Assembly (NCBI RefSeq): GCF_017114915.1
Contig: NZ_JAAUOE010000018.1
Coordinates: forward strand, 39,475 to 103,474
DNA from: Pseudomonas frederiksbergensis
Lineage (GTDB): Bacteria > Pseudomonadota > Gammaproteobacteria > Pseudomonadales > Pseudomonadaceae
Direction: 5' to 3'
Length of the DNA: 64,000 nucleotides
The notes below the pieces were generated by a model that ran no database searches, was not told the DNA's origin, and saw only the letters and a program-made list of their open reading frames with translations. Positions 8,488 to 17,647 of this stretch are shown here, piece after piece; position 1 is the first letter of the stretch; each line of letters opens with the position of its first letter. Position numbers and translations under genes: made by a program.

Positions 8488-9948
8488 TTACAACACCGAA
8501 GCCGTGGTCGGCAGTTTTGGTTGGCGGTACAGGTCCAGCAGCACCTGATCCAGCACCGAGGAAGCGCCAAACGGAGCCTTGTCGTTGAGGATCGCCACCA
8601 CCGCCCAGGTATTGCCATTGACGTCGCGGCTGTAGCCGGAGATGGCGCGTACGGTGTTCAGGGTGCCGGTCTTGACGTGGGCTTCACCGGCCATGGCCGT
8701 GCGTTTCAGGCGTTTGCGCATGGTGCCGTCGGTGCCGGCAATCGGCATTGAGCTGATGAACTCGGCGGCATACGGGCTGTGCCAGGCAGCTTGCAGCATT
8801 GCGGCCATTTCACGGGCGCTCACCCGTTCGGCGCGGGACAGTCCAGAGCCATTCTCCATGACCAGGTGCGGTGCGGTGATGCCTTTTTGCGCCAGCCATT
8901 GGCGCACCACCCGCTGGGCTGCCTTGGCGTCATCACTGTCGGCATCGGTGCGGAATTTCTGGCCCAGGCTCAGGAACAACTGCTGAGCCATGGTGTTGTT
9001 ACTGTATTTGTTGATGTCGCGAATGATTTCCGCCAGGTCCGGCGAGTAGGCCCGGGCCAGGACCTTGGCGCTGCTCGGCGTCGGCGCCAGACGATCCTGG
9101 CCCTGGATGCTGCCGCCCAGTTCCTTCCAGATCGCCCGTACGGCGCCGGCGGTGTAAGTGGCGTGGTCGAGCAGCGACAGGTAGGTCTGGGAGCTGCAAC
9201 CTTCGCCCAACTGACCACCGACGGTCACGGTGACACTTCCATCAGCCTGGGCTACCGGGTTGTAGCGCACGCCCCCGGTGCATTGCTTGGAATTGAGCGC
9301 CTTGACCTGATTGTCGATGCGGATGCTGGCAATTGGCGGCTCGACCGACACCAGAACCTTGCCCGAGTCGTTACGGGCCACGAAGCGCAGGGCCTTGAGG
9401 TTGACCAGCAGCGCGTCGGGCTTGACCAGAAACGGTTTGTTCTCGTCATTGCCGTCGTCGTTGAACTCGGGCAGTTGCGGTTGCGTAAAGAAGCCGCGGT
9501 CCAGCACCAGGTCGCCGGTGACCTGGGTCACGCCGTTGGCGCGCAAGTCGCGCATCAGCAGCCAGAGTTTTTCCATGTTCAGCTTCGGATCGCCGCCACC
9601 CTTGAGGTAGAGGTTACCGTTGAGAATGCCGCCGCTGAGGGTGCCGTCGGTGTAGAACTCGGTTTTCCACTGGTGGTTCGGGCCGAGCATTTCCAGCGCG
9701 GCATAGGTGGTGACCAGTTTCATGGTCGAGGCCGGATTGACCGAAACGTCAGCGTTATAAATGGTGGGGGTGCCCGGGCCGTTGAGCGGGATCATCACCA
9801 GCGACAGGGCACTGTCCGGCAGCTTGCTGGCCTTGAGGGCCTTTTCGACATTGGGTGTCAGGGCGGTGTTGACCGGCGCGGCGCAAACGGGGAGGGCCAG
9901 AGGCAGAAGAAGGCTGGCCAGCAGCAATGGACGCAAAGATTTGATCAT
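8488..9948 (-). CDS. dacB: D-alanyl-D-alanine carboxypeptidase/endopeptidase (PBP4, peptidase S13)
   Basis: 486 residues with a Sec signal peptide (MIKSLRPLLLASLLLPLALPVCA, cleavage near residue 24), so periplasmic. Class C penicillin-binding motifs are present: SxxK as STMK (Ser74, Lys77), SxN as SNN in KYSNNTMAQ, and KTG in HVKTGTLN. The enzyme trims stem peptides and cleaves cross-links during peptidoglycan remodelling. The start is the only ATG in front of the signal peptide. It is divergent from yggL with about 230 nt between them. Confidence 0.96.
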   Translation of the reverse strand: MIKSLRPLLLASLLLPLALPVCAAPVNTALTPNVEKALKASKLPDSALSLVMIPLNGPGTPTIYNADVSVNPASTMKLVTTYAALEMLGPNHQWKTEFYTDGTLSGGILNGNLYLKGGGDPKLNMEKLWLLMRDLRANGVTQVTGDLVLDRGFFTQPQLPEFNDDGNDENKPFLVKPDALLVNLKALRFVARNDSGKVLVSVEPPIASIRIDNQVKALNSKQCTGGVRYNPVAQADGSVTVTVGGQLGEGCSSQTYLSLLDHATYTAGAVRAIWKELGGSIQGQDRLAPTPSSAKVLARAYSPDLAEIIRDINKYSNNTMAQQLFLSLGQKFRTDADSDDAKAAQRVVRQWLAQKGITAPHLVMENGSGLSRAERVSAREMAAMLQAAWHSPYAAEFISSMPIAGTDGTMRKRLKRTAMAGEAHVKTGTLNTVRAISGYSRDVNGNTWAVVAILNDKAPFGASSVLDQVLLDLYRQPKLPTTASVL

Positions 9949-10181
9949 TTGAAATAAAACCCTACAGCCGAGGGGAAAAAGACGAGGGCATGGCGATAAA
10001 TTCCCTCAGCGGTCATGAAAGTGTCGGCATTATGCCCCAAGGTGTGAAGGCTTGTGCCGCACCTTGGTCGTCTAATCCGCTATTTTTTTACCGACGGTAG
10101 GCGTGGCACCGTTCTGAGGCGGGCAATCGGCGCCTTAAACTGCTAAAGTGCCGCCCGTTATTACTTATGAGGATTGTTCCA

Positions 10182-10526
10182 ATGGCGACTAACCGTTCCC
10201 AGCGTCTGCGCAAAAAACTGTGCGTCGATGAATTTCAAGAGCTGGGTTTCGAACTGAACCTGGATTTCAAAGAAGATTTGGCTGAAGAAGCCATTGATGC
10301 TTTCCTCGACGCGTTCCTGAAAGAAGCCATGGAAGCTAATGGCCTGGGCTATGTGGGCGGCGACGACTTCGGTCTGGTTTGCCTGCAGAAGCGTGGCTCG
10401 GTGACCGAAGCTCAACGTGCCGCTGTTGAAGCCTGGCTCAAGGGCCGCAGCGAGCTGACCAGCGCTGAAGTCAGCCCGCTGATCGACGTCTGGTACCCGG
10501 AAAAGCCGATCAATCCGGTAGTTTGA
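10182..10526 (+). CDS. yggL: YggL family 50S ribosome-binding protein
   Basis: 114 residues of the DUF469/YggL family. Characteristic features are the basic start MATNRSQRLRKKLCVDEFQELGF, an acidic central helix and a C-terminal WLKGR...DVWY block. YggL associates with the large ribosomal subunit; its exact role is not firmly established. The start at 10182 is preferred over an upstream in-frame ATG because a GAGGA Shine-Dalgarno precedes it and it matches the family N-terminus. A strong bidirectional terminator follows. Confidence 0.9.
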   Translation: MATNRSQRLRKKLCVDEFQELGFELNLDFKEDLAEEAIDAFLDAFLKEAMEANGLGYVGGDDFGLVCLQKRGSVTEAQRAAVEAWLKGRSELTSAEVSPLIDVWYPEKPINPVV

Positions 10527-10531
10527 TGTTC

Positions 10532-10567
10532 AAAAAAACGGCGACCCCAAGGGGCGCCGTTTTTTTT
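10532..10567. terminator. Bidirectional intrinsic terminator between yggL and the BenE-type gene
   Basis: A run of seven A, a GC-rich stem ACGGCG(A)CCCC/GGGGCGCCGT with loop AAG, then eight T. It has a U tract on both strands and separates two convergent genes. Confidence 0.9.
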
Positions 10568-10579
10568 GAAGATCATCTT

Positions 10580-11770
10580 TTAGCTCCTGCGCCAGTTCAG
10601 AATCACCAGCGTCAACACCCCCGCCACAATCCCCCAGAACGCCGAACCGATGGAAAACAGCGTCAGCCCCGATGCCGTCACCATAAAGGTAATCAGCGCC
10701 GCTTCCCGTTCCTGCACTTGTGCCATGGCAATGCTCAAGCCATTGATGATCGAGCCGAACAGCGCCAGCGCGGCAATCGACAGCACCAGTTCTTTAGGCA
10801 ATGCGGCAAACAGTGCCGCCAATGTTGCGCCGAACACCCCGGCAATCCCGTAGAAAATCCCGCACCAGACCGCTGCGGTGTAGCGTTTGTTGCGATCTTC
10901 ATGGGCATGCGGCCCGGTGCAGATTGCCGCGCTGATGGCGGCCAGGTTGATGCCGTGGGAACCGAACGGTGCCAACAGTAACGAGGCAATGCCGGTGGTG
11001 GTGATCAGTGGCGAGGCCGGCACGTTGTAACCATCGGCGCGCAATACGGCGATGCCCGGCATGTTCTGCGAGGTCATCGCCACCACGAACAGCGGGATGC
11101 CGATACTGATGGTCGCGGCCAGGGAGAAATGCGGCGTGGTCCAGACCGGCGTCGCGACTTCGAGATGGAAACCACTGAAATCCAGCAACCCCATCAAACC
11201 TGCCAGCGCGGTGCCGATCAACAGCGCGGCCAGCACGGCATAGCGGGGGGAAAGTCGCTTGACCAGCAGATACGTGAAGAACATCCCCAGCACCAGCGCG
11301 GTACGGTGCTGGGCGGCGACGAAAATCTCGCTGCCGATCTTGAACAAAATCCCCGCCAGCAACGCCGCCGCCAATGAGGCCGGAATCTTTTTCATCAGTC
11401 GTTCGAAACTGCCGGTCAAGCCACAAAGGGTCACCAGTACCGCGCAAGTGATGTAGGCGCCGATGGCCTCGCCGTAGCTGACACCGCCCAGGCTGGTGAT
11501 CAGCAACGCCGCGCCGGGGGTCGACCAGGCAATGGTGATCGGGGTACGATAGCGCAGGGACAGGCCGATCGAGCACACCGCCATGCCGATCGAAATCGCC
11601 CAGATCCACGACGAAATCTGCCCGCTGCTCAGGCCCGCTGCTTGCCCGGCCTGGAACATCAGCACCAGTGAGCTGGTGTAACCGGTCATCATGGCGATGA
11701 ACCCGGCGACGAAGGCCGAAGGTGACGTATCGCTCAGGGGGCGAAGCTGCGTGTGCGTGGCGTCGGTCAT
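10580..11770 (-). CDS. BenE/YdcO family membrane transporter
   Basis: 396 residues, almost entirely hydrophobic with about 12 predicted membrane helices. It resembles the benzoate:H+ symporter BenE family (FIAMMTGYTSSLVLMFQAGQ near the start, FGSHGINLAAISAAICTGP in the middle). Substrate cannot be assigned: no benzoate catabolic genes are nearby, and the divergent neighbour is a GntR regulator followed by purine catabolism genes. Start at 11770 is an ATG with no better alternative. Confidence 0.85.
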   Translation of the reverse strand: MTDATHTQLRPLSDTSPSAFVAGFIAMMTGYTSSLVLMFQAGQAAGLSSGQISSWIWAISIGMAVCSIGLSLRYRTPITIAWSTPGAALLITSLGGVSYGEAIGAYITCAVLVTLCGLTGSFERLMKKIPASLAAALLAGILFKIGSEIFVAAQHRTALVLGMFFTYLLVKRLSPRYAVLAALLIGTALAGLMGLLDFSGFHLEVATPVWTTPHFSLAATISIGIPLFVVAMTSQNMPGIAVLRADGYNVPASPLITTTGIASLLLAPFGSHGINLAAISAAICTGPHAHEDRNKRYTAAVWCGIFYGIAGVFGATLAALFAALPKELVLSIAALALFGSIINGLSIAMAQVQEREAALITFMVTASGLTLFSIGSAFWGIVAGVLTLVILNWRRS

Positions 11771-11938
11771 GACAGCGGTGTTCCTTGTTCTGATAAAGAT
11801 GTCCGTAGTAACACCATCCCCCTTGTAGGGCTCGCGGTCAGGCTGCGGATTCTGCGTTCAAGCCTAAACTCAAATGTAATGGACCGTTGCGATACAGCCG
11901 AGGCGACAAACAGCCGTACAGTCGTGTTGCCACCCGCC

Positions 11939-11950
11939 ATTGTGTACAAT
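11939..11950. promoter_or_regulatory. Candidate GntR operator
   Basis: ATTGT-GT-ACAAT is a perfect 5-bp inverted repeat with a 2-bp centre, resembling TTGT..ACAA sites bound by FadR-subfamily GntR proteins. It lies about 90 nt before the gntR start at 12043 and between the two divergent genes, so it could serve autoregulation or control of the transporter. Identified by eye only. Confidence 0.4.
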
Positions 11951-12042
11951 CGCGGTGTTTTTTACGCGATACTTGCCAGCGACCCACTGTGCCGTATTAC
12001 AGTCACGGTCAATTCGCCGCAGTTCTCCCGACTCGAGTGCCC

Positions 12043-12807
12043 ATGAACGAACAGTTGCAACCCCTCAAGAAACAACCGCGAGCAGGCAAAGCCGGCCGCA
12101 GCGGTACCCAGGACGATATTGTCTATGCGCATATCTTCGAGGCTATCCTCGAACAGCGTCTGGCGCCCGGCACCAAGTTGAGCGAAGAAGCGCTGGGGGA
12201 AATTTTCGGGGTCAGCCGCACCATCATTCGCCGCGCGCTGTCGCGTCTGGCCCATGAAGGCGTGGTGTTGCTGCGACCCAATCGCGGTGCTGTCGTGGCC
12301 AGCCCGAGTGTCGAAGAGGCTCGTCAGGTGTTCATGGCGCGGCGTCTGGTGGAGCGGGCGATCACTGAACTGGCGGTACAGCACGCCACCGCCGAGCAGA
12401 TTGCCGACTTGCGGCAGATGGTCAACGACGAGCGCGACAGCTTCTCCCGTGGCGATCGTGGTGCGGGTATCCGTCTGTCGGGCGAGTTCCACTTGAAACT
12501 GGCCGAGGCGGCGAAAAACGCGCCATTGATCAGCTTCCAGCGCAGTCTGGTATCCCAGACCTCATTAATCATCGCCCAATACGAGAGCGGCAACCGCTCC
12601 CATTGTTCCTACGATGAACACACCCAGTTGATCGATGCCATCGAAGCGCGAGACGCGACGCTGGCGGTGGACCTTATGATGCATCACATGGACCACATCG
12701 ACAGCAAGCTCAACCTCGACGAAGAAAGTGCGTCGGATGATTTGCATGCGGTGTTCTCGCATCTGTTGCAGACCAAGAAACCGGGGCGCCCGACTGCCAA
12801 GCTGTAA
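12043..12807 (+). CDS. GntR family (FadR/FCD subfamily) transcriptional regulator
   Basis: 254 residues. The N-terminal winged helix (about 25-95) carries the GntR signature (ILEQRLAPGTKLSEEALGEIFGVSRTIIRRALSRLAHEGVV), followed by an alpha-helical FCD ligand domain (about 100-235) with the conserved Asp/His metal-site pattern (DEHTQLIDAIEARD). The ATG at 12043 is chosen because residues upstream of it lack family character. Located between a BenE-type transporter and the guaD/xdh operon, it is a plausible local regulator of purine or transporter genes; the ligand is unknown. Confidence 0.9.
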   Translation: MNEQLQPLKKQPRAGKAGRSGTQDDIVYAHIFEAILEQRLAPGTKLSEEALGEIFGVSRTIIRRALSRLAHEGVVLLRPNRGAVVASPSVEEARQVFMARRLVERAITELAVQHATAEQIADLRQMVNDERDSFSRGDRGAGIRLSGEFHLKLAEAAKNAPLISFQRSLVSQTSLIIAQYESGNRSHCSYDEHTQLIDAIEARDATLAVDLMMHHMDHIDSKLNLDEESASDDLHAVFSHLLQTKKPGRPTAKL

Positions 12808-12821
12808 GTCAGACCGGGATT

Positions 12822-12923
12822 GATCGCTCCCACGCTCTGCGTGGTAATGCCTCTAGGGACGCTCCGCGTCCAGTGACGCGGAGCGTCACGGGCTGCATTC
12901 CCACGCAGAGCGTGGGAACGATC
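12822..12923. repeat. GATCGTTCCCACGC-type palindromic repeat, copy 1
   Basis: Outer arms GATCGCTCCCACGCTCTGCG and its inverted partner ending CGTGGGAACGATC flank an inner inverted pair (GACGCTCCGCGTC / GACGCGGAGCGTC). Related copies are at 15140-15252 and 53007-53113. It separates gntR from the convergent guaD. Confidence 0.9.
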
Positions 12924-12936
12924 AGCCCGGAAGATC

Positions 12937-14235
12937 TTAACGCTGATGCACCAGATTCCCCGCCGCATACGTCTGCAGAACAGTGCGGTCATCCCCCAGC
13001 GTCATCAATACAAACAACGTCTCGGCAATGTTATTGGCCTGCTTCAGGCGATAGCCGAGCAACGGCGTGGCGTTGTAGTCCAGCACCAGGAAGTCCGCGT
13101 CGGTGCCCGGTTGCAGGGTGCCGATCTTGTCTTCAAGGCGCAGGGCGCGGGCGCCACCGAGGGTGGCCAGGTACAGCGACTTGAACGGGCTTAGTCGCGC
13201 GCCTTGCAGCTGCATGACCTTGTACGCTTCGTTCAACGTTTGCAGCAGCGAGAAACTGGTGCCGCCACCGACGTCGGTCCCGAGGCCGACGTTCAGTTTG
13301 TGCTTCTCGGCCATCGGCAGATTGAACAGGCCGCTGCCGAGGAAGAAGTTCGAGGTCGGGCAGAACGCAATCGCTGACCCCGTCTGCGCCAGGCGTGCGC
13401 ATTCGTCGTCGCACAGGTGCACGCCGTGGGCGAACACCGAGCGCTCGCCGAGCAATTGATAGTGATCGTAGACGTCCAGGTAGCCCTTGCGCTCCGGGAA
13501 CAGCTCCTTGACCCACTCGACTTCCTTGAGGTTTTCGCTGATGTGGGTCTGCATGTACAGATCCGGGTATTCGCTGAGCAACTGCCCCGCCAGTGCAAGC
13601 TGTTCCGGGGTGCTGGTCGGGGCGAAGCGCGGCGTGACGGCGTAATGCAAGCGGCCCTTACCGTGCCAGCGTTCGATCAGCGCCTTGCTTTCGACATAGC
13701 TCGATTCGGCGGTGTCGGTCAGGTAATCCGGCGCGTTGCGGTCCATCATCACCTTGCCGGCAATCATCCGCAGGTCCAGCTGTTCGGCAGCTTCGAAAAA
13801 CGAGTTCACCGATTGCGGATGCACGCTGCCGAACACCAGCGCGGTGGTGGTGCCGTTGCGCAGCAGTTCCTTGATGAAAATATCCGCGACTTCATCGGCG
13901 TGAACCTTGTCGGCGAACTGGCTTTCGCACGGGAAGGTGTAGGTGTTCAGCCAGTCCAGCAGTTGCTCGCCGTAGGCGCCGACCATGCCGGTTTGCGGCA
14001 GGTGAATGTGGGTGTCGATGAAGCCGGGGGTGATCAGCGCGTCCTGATAATGGGTGATCTCGACGTCGGCCGGCAGCGTGGGCAGCCATTCGCTGGCGTG
14101 GCCGATGGCACTGATCTGGCCGTTCTCGACCACCAGCAAGCCGTCTTCGAAATATTCGTAGGAGGCTTCGATACCCACTTCGGCAGGGTCGGCGATGCTG
14201 TGCAGAATGGCGGCGCGGTAGGCTTTGCGAGTCAT
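12937..14235 (-). CDS. guaD: Guanine deaminase
   Basis: 432 residues of the amidohydrolase superfamily. It deaminates guanine to xanthine, feeding the xanthine dehydrogenase encoded just upstream. Metal-binding motifs are visible: GFIDTHIHLPQ (HxH), MQTHISEN, VFAHGVHL, and the Asp of GLGTDVGGG, plus the substrate-binding TPRFAPT segment. It is the last gene of xdhA-xdhB-xdhC-guaD, 45 nt after xdhC. Start is an ATG matching the family N-terminus. Confidence 0.95.
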   Translation of the reverse strand: MTRKAYRAAILHSIADPAEVGIEASYEYFEDGLLVVENGQISAIGHASEWLPTLPADVEITHYQDALITPGFIDTHIHLPQTGMVGAYGEQLLDWLNTYTFPCESQFADKVHADEVADIFIKELLRNGTTTALVFGSVHPQSVNSFFEAAEQLDLRMIAGKVMMDRNAPDYLTDTAESSYVESKALIERWHGKGRLHYAVTPRFAPTSTPEQLALAGQLLSEYPDLYMQTHISENLKEVEWVKELFPERKGYLDVYDHYQLLGERSVFAHGVHLCDDECARLAQTGSAIAFCPTSNFFLGSGLFNLPMAEKHKLNVGLGTDVGGGTSFSLLQTLNEAYKVMQLQGARLSPFKSLYLATLGGARALRLEDKIGTLQPGTDADFLVLDYNATPLLGYRLKQANNIAETLFVLMTLGDDRTVLQTYAAGNLVHQR

Positions 14236-14280
14236 TGGCTTGGGTTCTCAATTAGTTCGAAGCTTTTCAATTCGAGGCTT

Positions 14281-15126
14281 TCAGTTAGAAGCTTGGCTGC
14301 GGCGTGAAGCAGGCAGCAGCTTGGCGATCGATGATCCGGCGCTGGCGGTGTGCTGGCCGAAATTCGCGTTATAGGTGGCGATGATTTCGCCGGCGATGGA
14401 GATGGCGATTTCCACAGGCAACTTGCCTTTGACTTCGCCAATGCCCATCGGACAGCGCATGCGTTGCAGCACGGCGCTGTCGAAGCCTCGATCGCGCAGG
14501 CGGTGTTCGAACTTCACCCGTTTGGTCTTCGAACCGATCAGGCCGAAGTAGGCGAAGTCGTTGCGCTTGAGGATCGCGGCGGTGAGTTCAAGGTCGAGCT
14601 GGTGGTTGTGGGTCATGACGATGCAGTAGCTGCCGGCGGGCAGGTCATCGACTTCATCCAGCGGGTCTTCGGTGACGATTTTGCGCACGCCGTGGGGGAT
14701 CTGTTCGGGGAACTCGGCTTGCCGCGAGTCGATCCAGCGCACCCGGCAGGGCAGGCTGGCGAGCAGCGGCACCAGCGCCCGACCGACGTGGCCGGCGCCG
14801 AACACGGCAATCTGCGCCTGCACCTGGCCCATCGGTTCGAACAGCAACACGGTCACGCCGCCGCAGCACTGGCCCAGGCTGGCGCCGAGGCTGAAGCGCT
14901 CCAGATGGGTGTCCTGCCGGCCACTGGCAAGCATTTCGCGGCCGATCTGCATGGCCTTGTATTCCAGATGCCCGCCACCGATGGTGTCGAACGTTTGCGT
15001 GGCGCTGATCACCATCTTCGAGCCGGCATTGCGCGGCGTCGAGCCGAGCTCTTCGATGATGGTTACCAACACACAGGGCTCGCCCCGGTTTTGCAGGTCG
15101 GCGAGGGCGTCGATCCAGTTGTACAT
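14281..15126 (-). CDS. xdhC: Xanthine dehydrogenase accessory protein XdhC
   Basis: 281 residues. XdhC binds the molybdenum cofactor, assists its sulfuration and inserts it into XdhB. It shows the XdhC/CoxI blocks IGGGHLEYKA, SLGQCCGG, the Rossmann-like AVFGAGHVGRALVPLL, YFGLIGSKTKRVKF and the CPMGI segment. The ATG at 15126 has an AGAGGTG Shine-Dalgarno; a longer open frame upstream only reads through the repeat at 15140-15252. That repeat lies between xdhB and xdhC and may dampen read-through. Confidence 0.94.
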   Translation of the reverse strand: MYNWIDALADLQNRGEPCVLVTIIEELGSTPRNAGSKMVISATQTFDTIGGGHLEYKAMQIGREMLASGRQDTHLERFSLGASLGQCCGGVTVLLFEPMGQVQAQIAVFGAGHVGRALVPLLASLPCRVRWIDSRQAEFPEQIPHGVRKIVTEDPLDEVDDLPAGSYCIVMTHNHQLDLELTAAILKRNDFAYFGLIGSKTKRVKFEHRLRDRGFDSAVLQRMRCPMGIGEVKGKLPVEIAISIAGEIIATYNANFGQHTASAGSSIAKLLPASRRSQASN

Positions 15127-15139
15127 GTTCACCTCTGAA

Positions 15140-15252
15140 GATCGTTCCCACGCTCGGCGTGGGAATGCATCTCTGGACGCTCCGCGTCCGCTGTTCACAA
15201 TGCGACGCAGAGCGTCGCGGGCTGCATTCCCACGCCAAGCGTGGGAACGATC
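15140..15252. repeat. GATCGTTCCCACGC-type palindromic repeat, copy 2
   Basis: Same architecture as copy 1, inserted inside the xdh operon between xdhB and xdhC. On the minus strand its first bases form part of the xdhB stop codon (TGATCG), so the element begins exactly at the gene end. Confidence 0.9.
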
Positions 15253-17647
15253 AAACCACCACCTCGGATTCGGCATCCACGGTTTTCACCGCCTTCAACC
15301 GCCGCATCTGCTCACAGCCCCACAACACCCGCTCCGGCGTCGCCGGCGCGTCGATTTTCGGTTGATGCCTGTAGTCGCCCAGGCTCGCCACGGCGTCCTT
15401 GATCGCGCACCACGCGGCGATGCCGAGCATGAACGGCGGCTCACCTACGGCCTTGGAATGGAACACCGTGTCTTCCGGATTCTTGCGGTTTTCCACCAGC
15501 TTCACCCGCAGGTCCAGCGGCATGTCCGCCACCGCCGGGATCTTGTAGCTGGCCGGGCCGTTGGTCATCAGTTTGCCTTTGTCGTTCCACACCAGTTCTT
15601 CCATGGTCAGCCAGCCCATGCCCTGGATGAAACCGCCCTCGACCTGGCCGATGTCGATCGCCGGGTTCAGCGAGTCACCGACGTCGTGGAGGATGTCGGT
15701 GCGCAGCATCTTGTACTCGCCGGTCAGGGTGTCGACGATCACCTCGGCGCAGGCTGCACCGAAGGCGTAGTAGTAGAACGGCCGGCCCCGGGCCTGGCTG
15801 CGGTCGTAGTAGATTTTCGGGGTCTTGTAGAACCCGGTGCTCGACAAGGAAACTTGAGCGAAATACGCCTGCTGGATCAGCGCCTCGAACGTCAGGATGT
15901 GATCGCGAACCCGCACATGACCATTGTGGAATTCCACGTCTTCTTCGCTGACCTTATATTGCCGCGCAGCAAACTCCACCAGGCGTTTCTTGATGATTTC
16001 TGCTGCGTTCTGCGCGGCTTTACCGTTGAGGTCGGCGCCGCTCGAAGCCGCGGTCGGTGAGGTGTTCGGTACTTTGTCGGTGTTGGTCGCGGTGATCTGC
16101 ACCCGATCCATTTCCACCTGGAACACTTCAGCCACCACTTGCGCAACCTTGGTGTTCAGGCCCTGGCCCATTTCGGTGCCGCCATGGTTCAGGTGGATGC
16201 TGCCGTCGGTGTAGACATGCACCAGCGCACCGGCCTGGTTGAGGAAGCTGGCGGTGAAGGAAATGCCGAATTTCACCGGGGTCAGCGCCAGGCCTTTTTT
16301 CAGGACCGGGCTGTTGGCGTTGTAGCGACGGATCGCTTCGCGACGCTCGGCGTACTGGCTGCTGGCTTCCAGTTCGGCGGTCATTTCCTCGAGCATGTTG
16401 TGCTCGACGGTCTGGTAGTAATGGGTGACGTTGCGCTCGGTCTTGCCGTAGTAGTTGGCCTTGCGCACCGCCAGCGGATCGAGGCCCAAATGGCGGGCAA
16501 TCGCATCCATCACTTCTTCGATGGCGACCATGCCTTGGGGGCCACCGAAGCCACGGTAAGCGGTGTTCGACGCGGTGTTGGTCTTGCAGCGGTGACCATT
16601 GATGGTCGCATCGCCCAGGTAGTACGAGTTGTCGGCATGGAACATCGCACGGTCGACAATCGACGCCGACAAATCCGGCGAGCAACCGCAGTTGCCGGCC
16701 AGTTCCAGGGCGATGCCGTGCAGACGGCCGGTGCTGTCGAAGCCCACGTCGTACTCGACGTAGAACGGGTGACGTTTGCCGGTCATCAGCATGTCTTCGA
16801 CCCGTGGCAGGCGCATTTTGGTCGGCTGACCGGTCAGGTGCGCAACCACCGCGCACAGGCACGCCGGGCTGGCCGCCTGGGTTTCCTTGCCGCCGAAACC
16901 ACCGCCCATGCGGCGCATGTCGACGACGATTTTGTTCATCGACACGTCCAGCACTTCGGCCACCAGTTTCTGCACTTCAGTGGGGTTCTGGGTCGAGCAG
17001 TAAACGATCATCCCGCCGTCTTCGGTCGGCATCACCGAAGAGATTTGGGTTTCCAGATAAAAGTGTTCCTGGCCGCCGATGTGCAGCGTGCCTTGAATGC
17101 GATGCTCAGCGGTGGCCAGCGCAGTGGCCGAATCGCCACGCTGATGGGTGTGGCTATCGAGTACGAAATGGCGTTTGCGCAGGGCTTCGACCACGTCCAG
17201 CACGGGTTCGAGGTCTTCGTATTCGATGATCGCCGCCATGGCCGCTTTGCGCGCGGTTTCCAGGTCTTTCGCCGCGACGGCGAGCACCGGTTGACCGACG
17301 AACTGCACGTCATCGATGGCCAGCAATGGATCGCCCGGCAACAGCGGGCCGATGTCTTTCAGGCCCGGCACGTCTTCGTGGGTGATGGCGATGCGCACGC
17401 CTTCGAAGGCGTAGCAGGGTTGGGTGTCGATGCGGATGATTTTCGCGTGGGCGCGGTCCGACAGGCGTGCGTAAACGTGCAGCTGATTGGGGAACTCCAG
17501 CCGATCGTCGATGTACTGCGCTTCACCGGACACGTGCTTGTCGGCGCTGTCATGCTTGACGCTGCGGCCGACTCCGGTGGTCAGGTCCTTGGCGAACAAT
17601 TCAGCCAGTTCGGCTTGGGTCTTCTCTACGGCGTGATGATTAGACAT
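15251..17647 (-). CDS. xdhB: Xanthine dehydrogenase, molybdopterin-binding large subunit
   Basis: 798 residues. It carries the molybdenum cofactor and oxidises hypoxanthine and xanthine to urate. It has the aldehyde oxidase/xanthine dehydrogenase fold with RMGGGFGGKE, the YRGFGGPQG loop, the glycine-rich GTEMGQGLNTK segment and the catalytic glutamate in KAVGEPPFMLG near the C-terminus. It overlaps the xdhA stop by 8 nt (translational coupling). The stop codon falls in the palindromic repeat that follows. Confidence 0.96.
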   Translation of the reverse strand: MSNHHAVEKTQAELAELFAKDLTTGVGRSVKHDSADKHVSGEAQYIDDRLEFPNQLHVYARLSDRAHAKIIRIDTQPCYAFEGVRIAITHEDVPGLKDIGPLLPGDPLLAIDDVQFVGQPVLAVAAKDLETARKAAMAAIIEYEDLEPVLDVVEALRKRHFVLDSHTHQRGDSATALATAEHRIQGTLHIGGQEHFYLETQISSVMPTEDGGMIVYCSTQNPTEVQKLVAEVLDVSMNKIVVDMRRMGGGFGGKETQAASPACLCAVVAHLTGQPTKMRLPRVEDMLMTGKRHPFYVEYDVGFDSTGRLHGIALELAGNCGCSPDLSASIVDRAMFHADNSYYLGDATINGHRCKTNTASNTAYRGFGGPQGMVAIEEVMDAIARHLGLDPLAVRKANYYGKTERNVTHYYQTVEHNMLEEMTAELEASSQYAERREAIRRYNANSPVLKKGLALTPVKFGISFTASFLNQAGALVHVYTDGSIHLNHGGTEMGQGLNTKVAQVVAEVFQVEMDRVQITATNTDKVPNTSPTAASSGADLNGKAAQNAAEIIKKRLVEFAARQYKVSEEDVEFHNGHVRVRDHILTFEALIQQAYFAQVSLSSTGFYKTPKIYYDRSQARGRPFYYYAFGAACAEVIVDTLTGEYKMLRTDILHDVGDSLNPAIDIGQVEGGFIQGMGWLTMEELVWNDKGKLMTNGPASYKIPAVADMPLDLRVKLVENRKNPEDTVFHSKAVGEPPFMLGIAAWCAIKDAVASLGDYRHQPKIDAPATPERVLWGCEQMRRLKAVKTVDAESEVVV

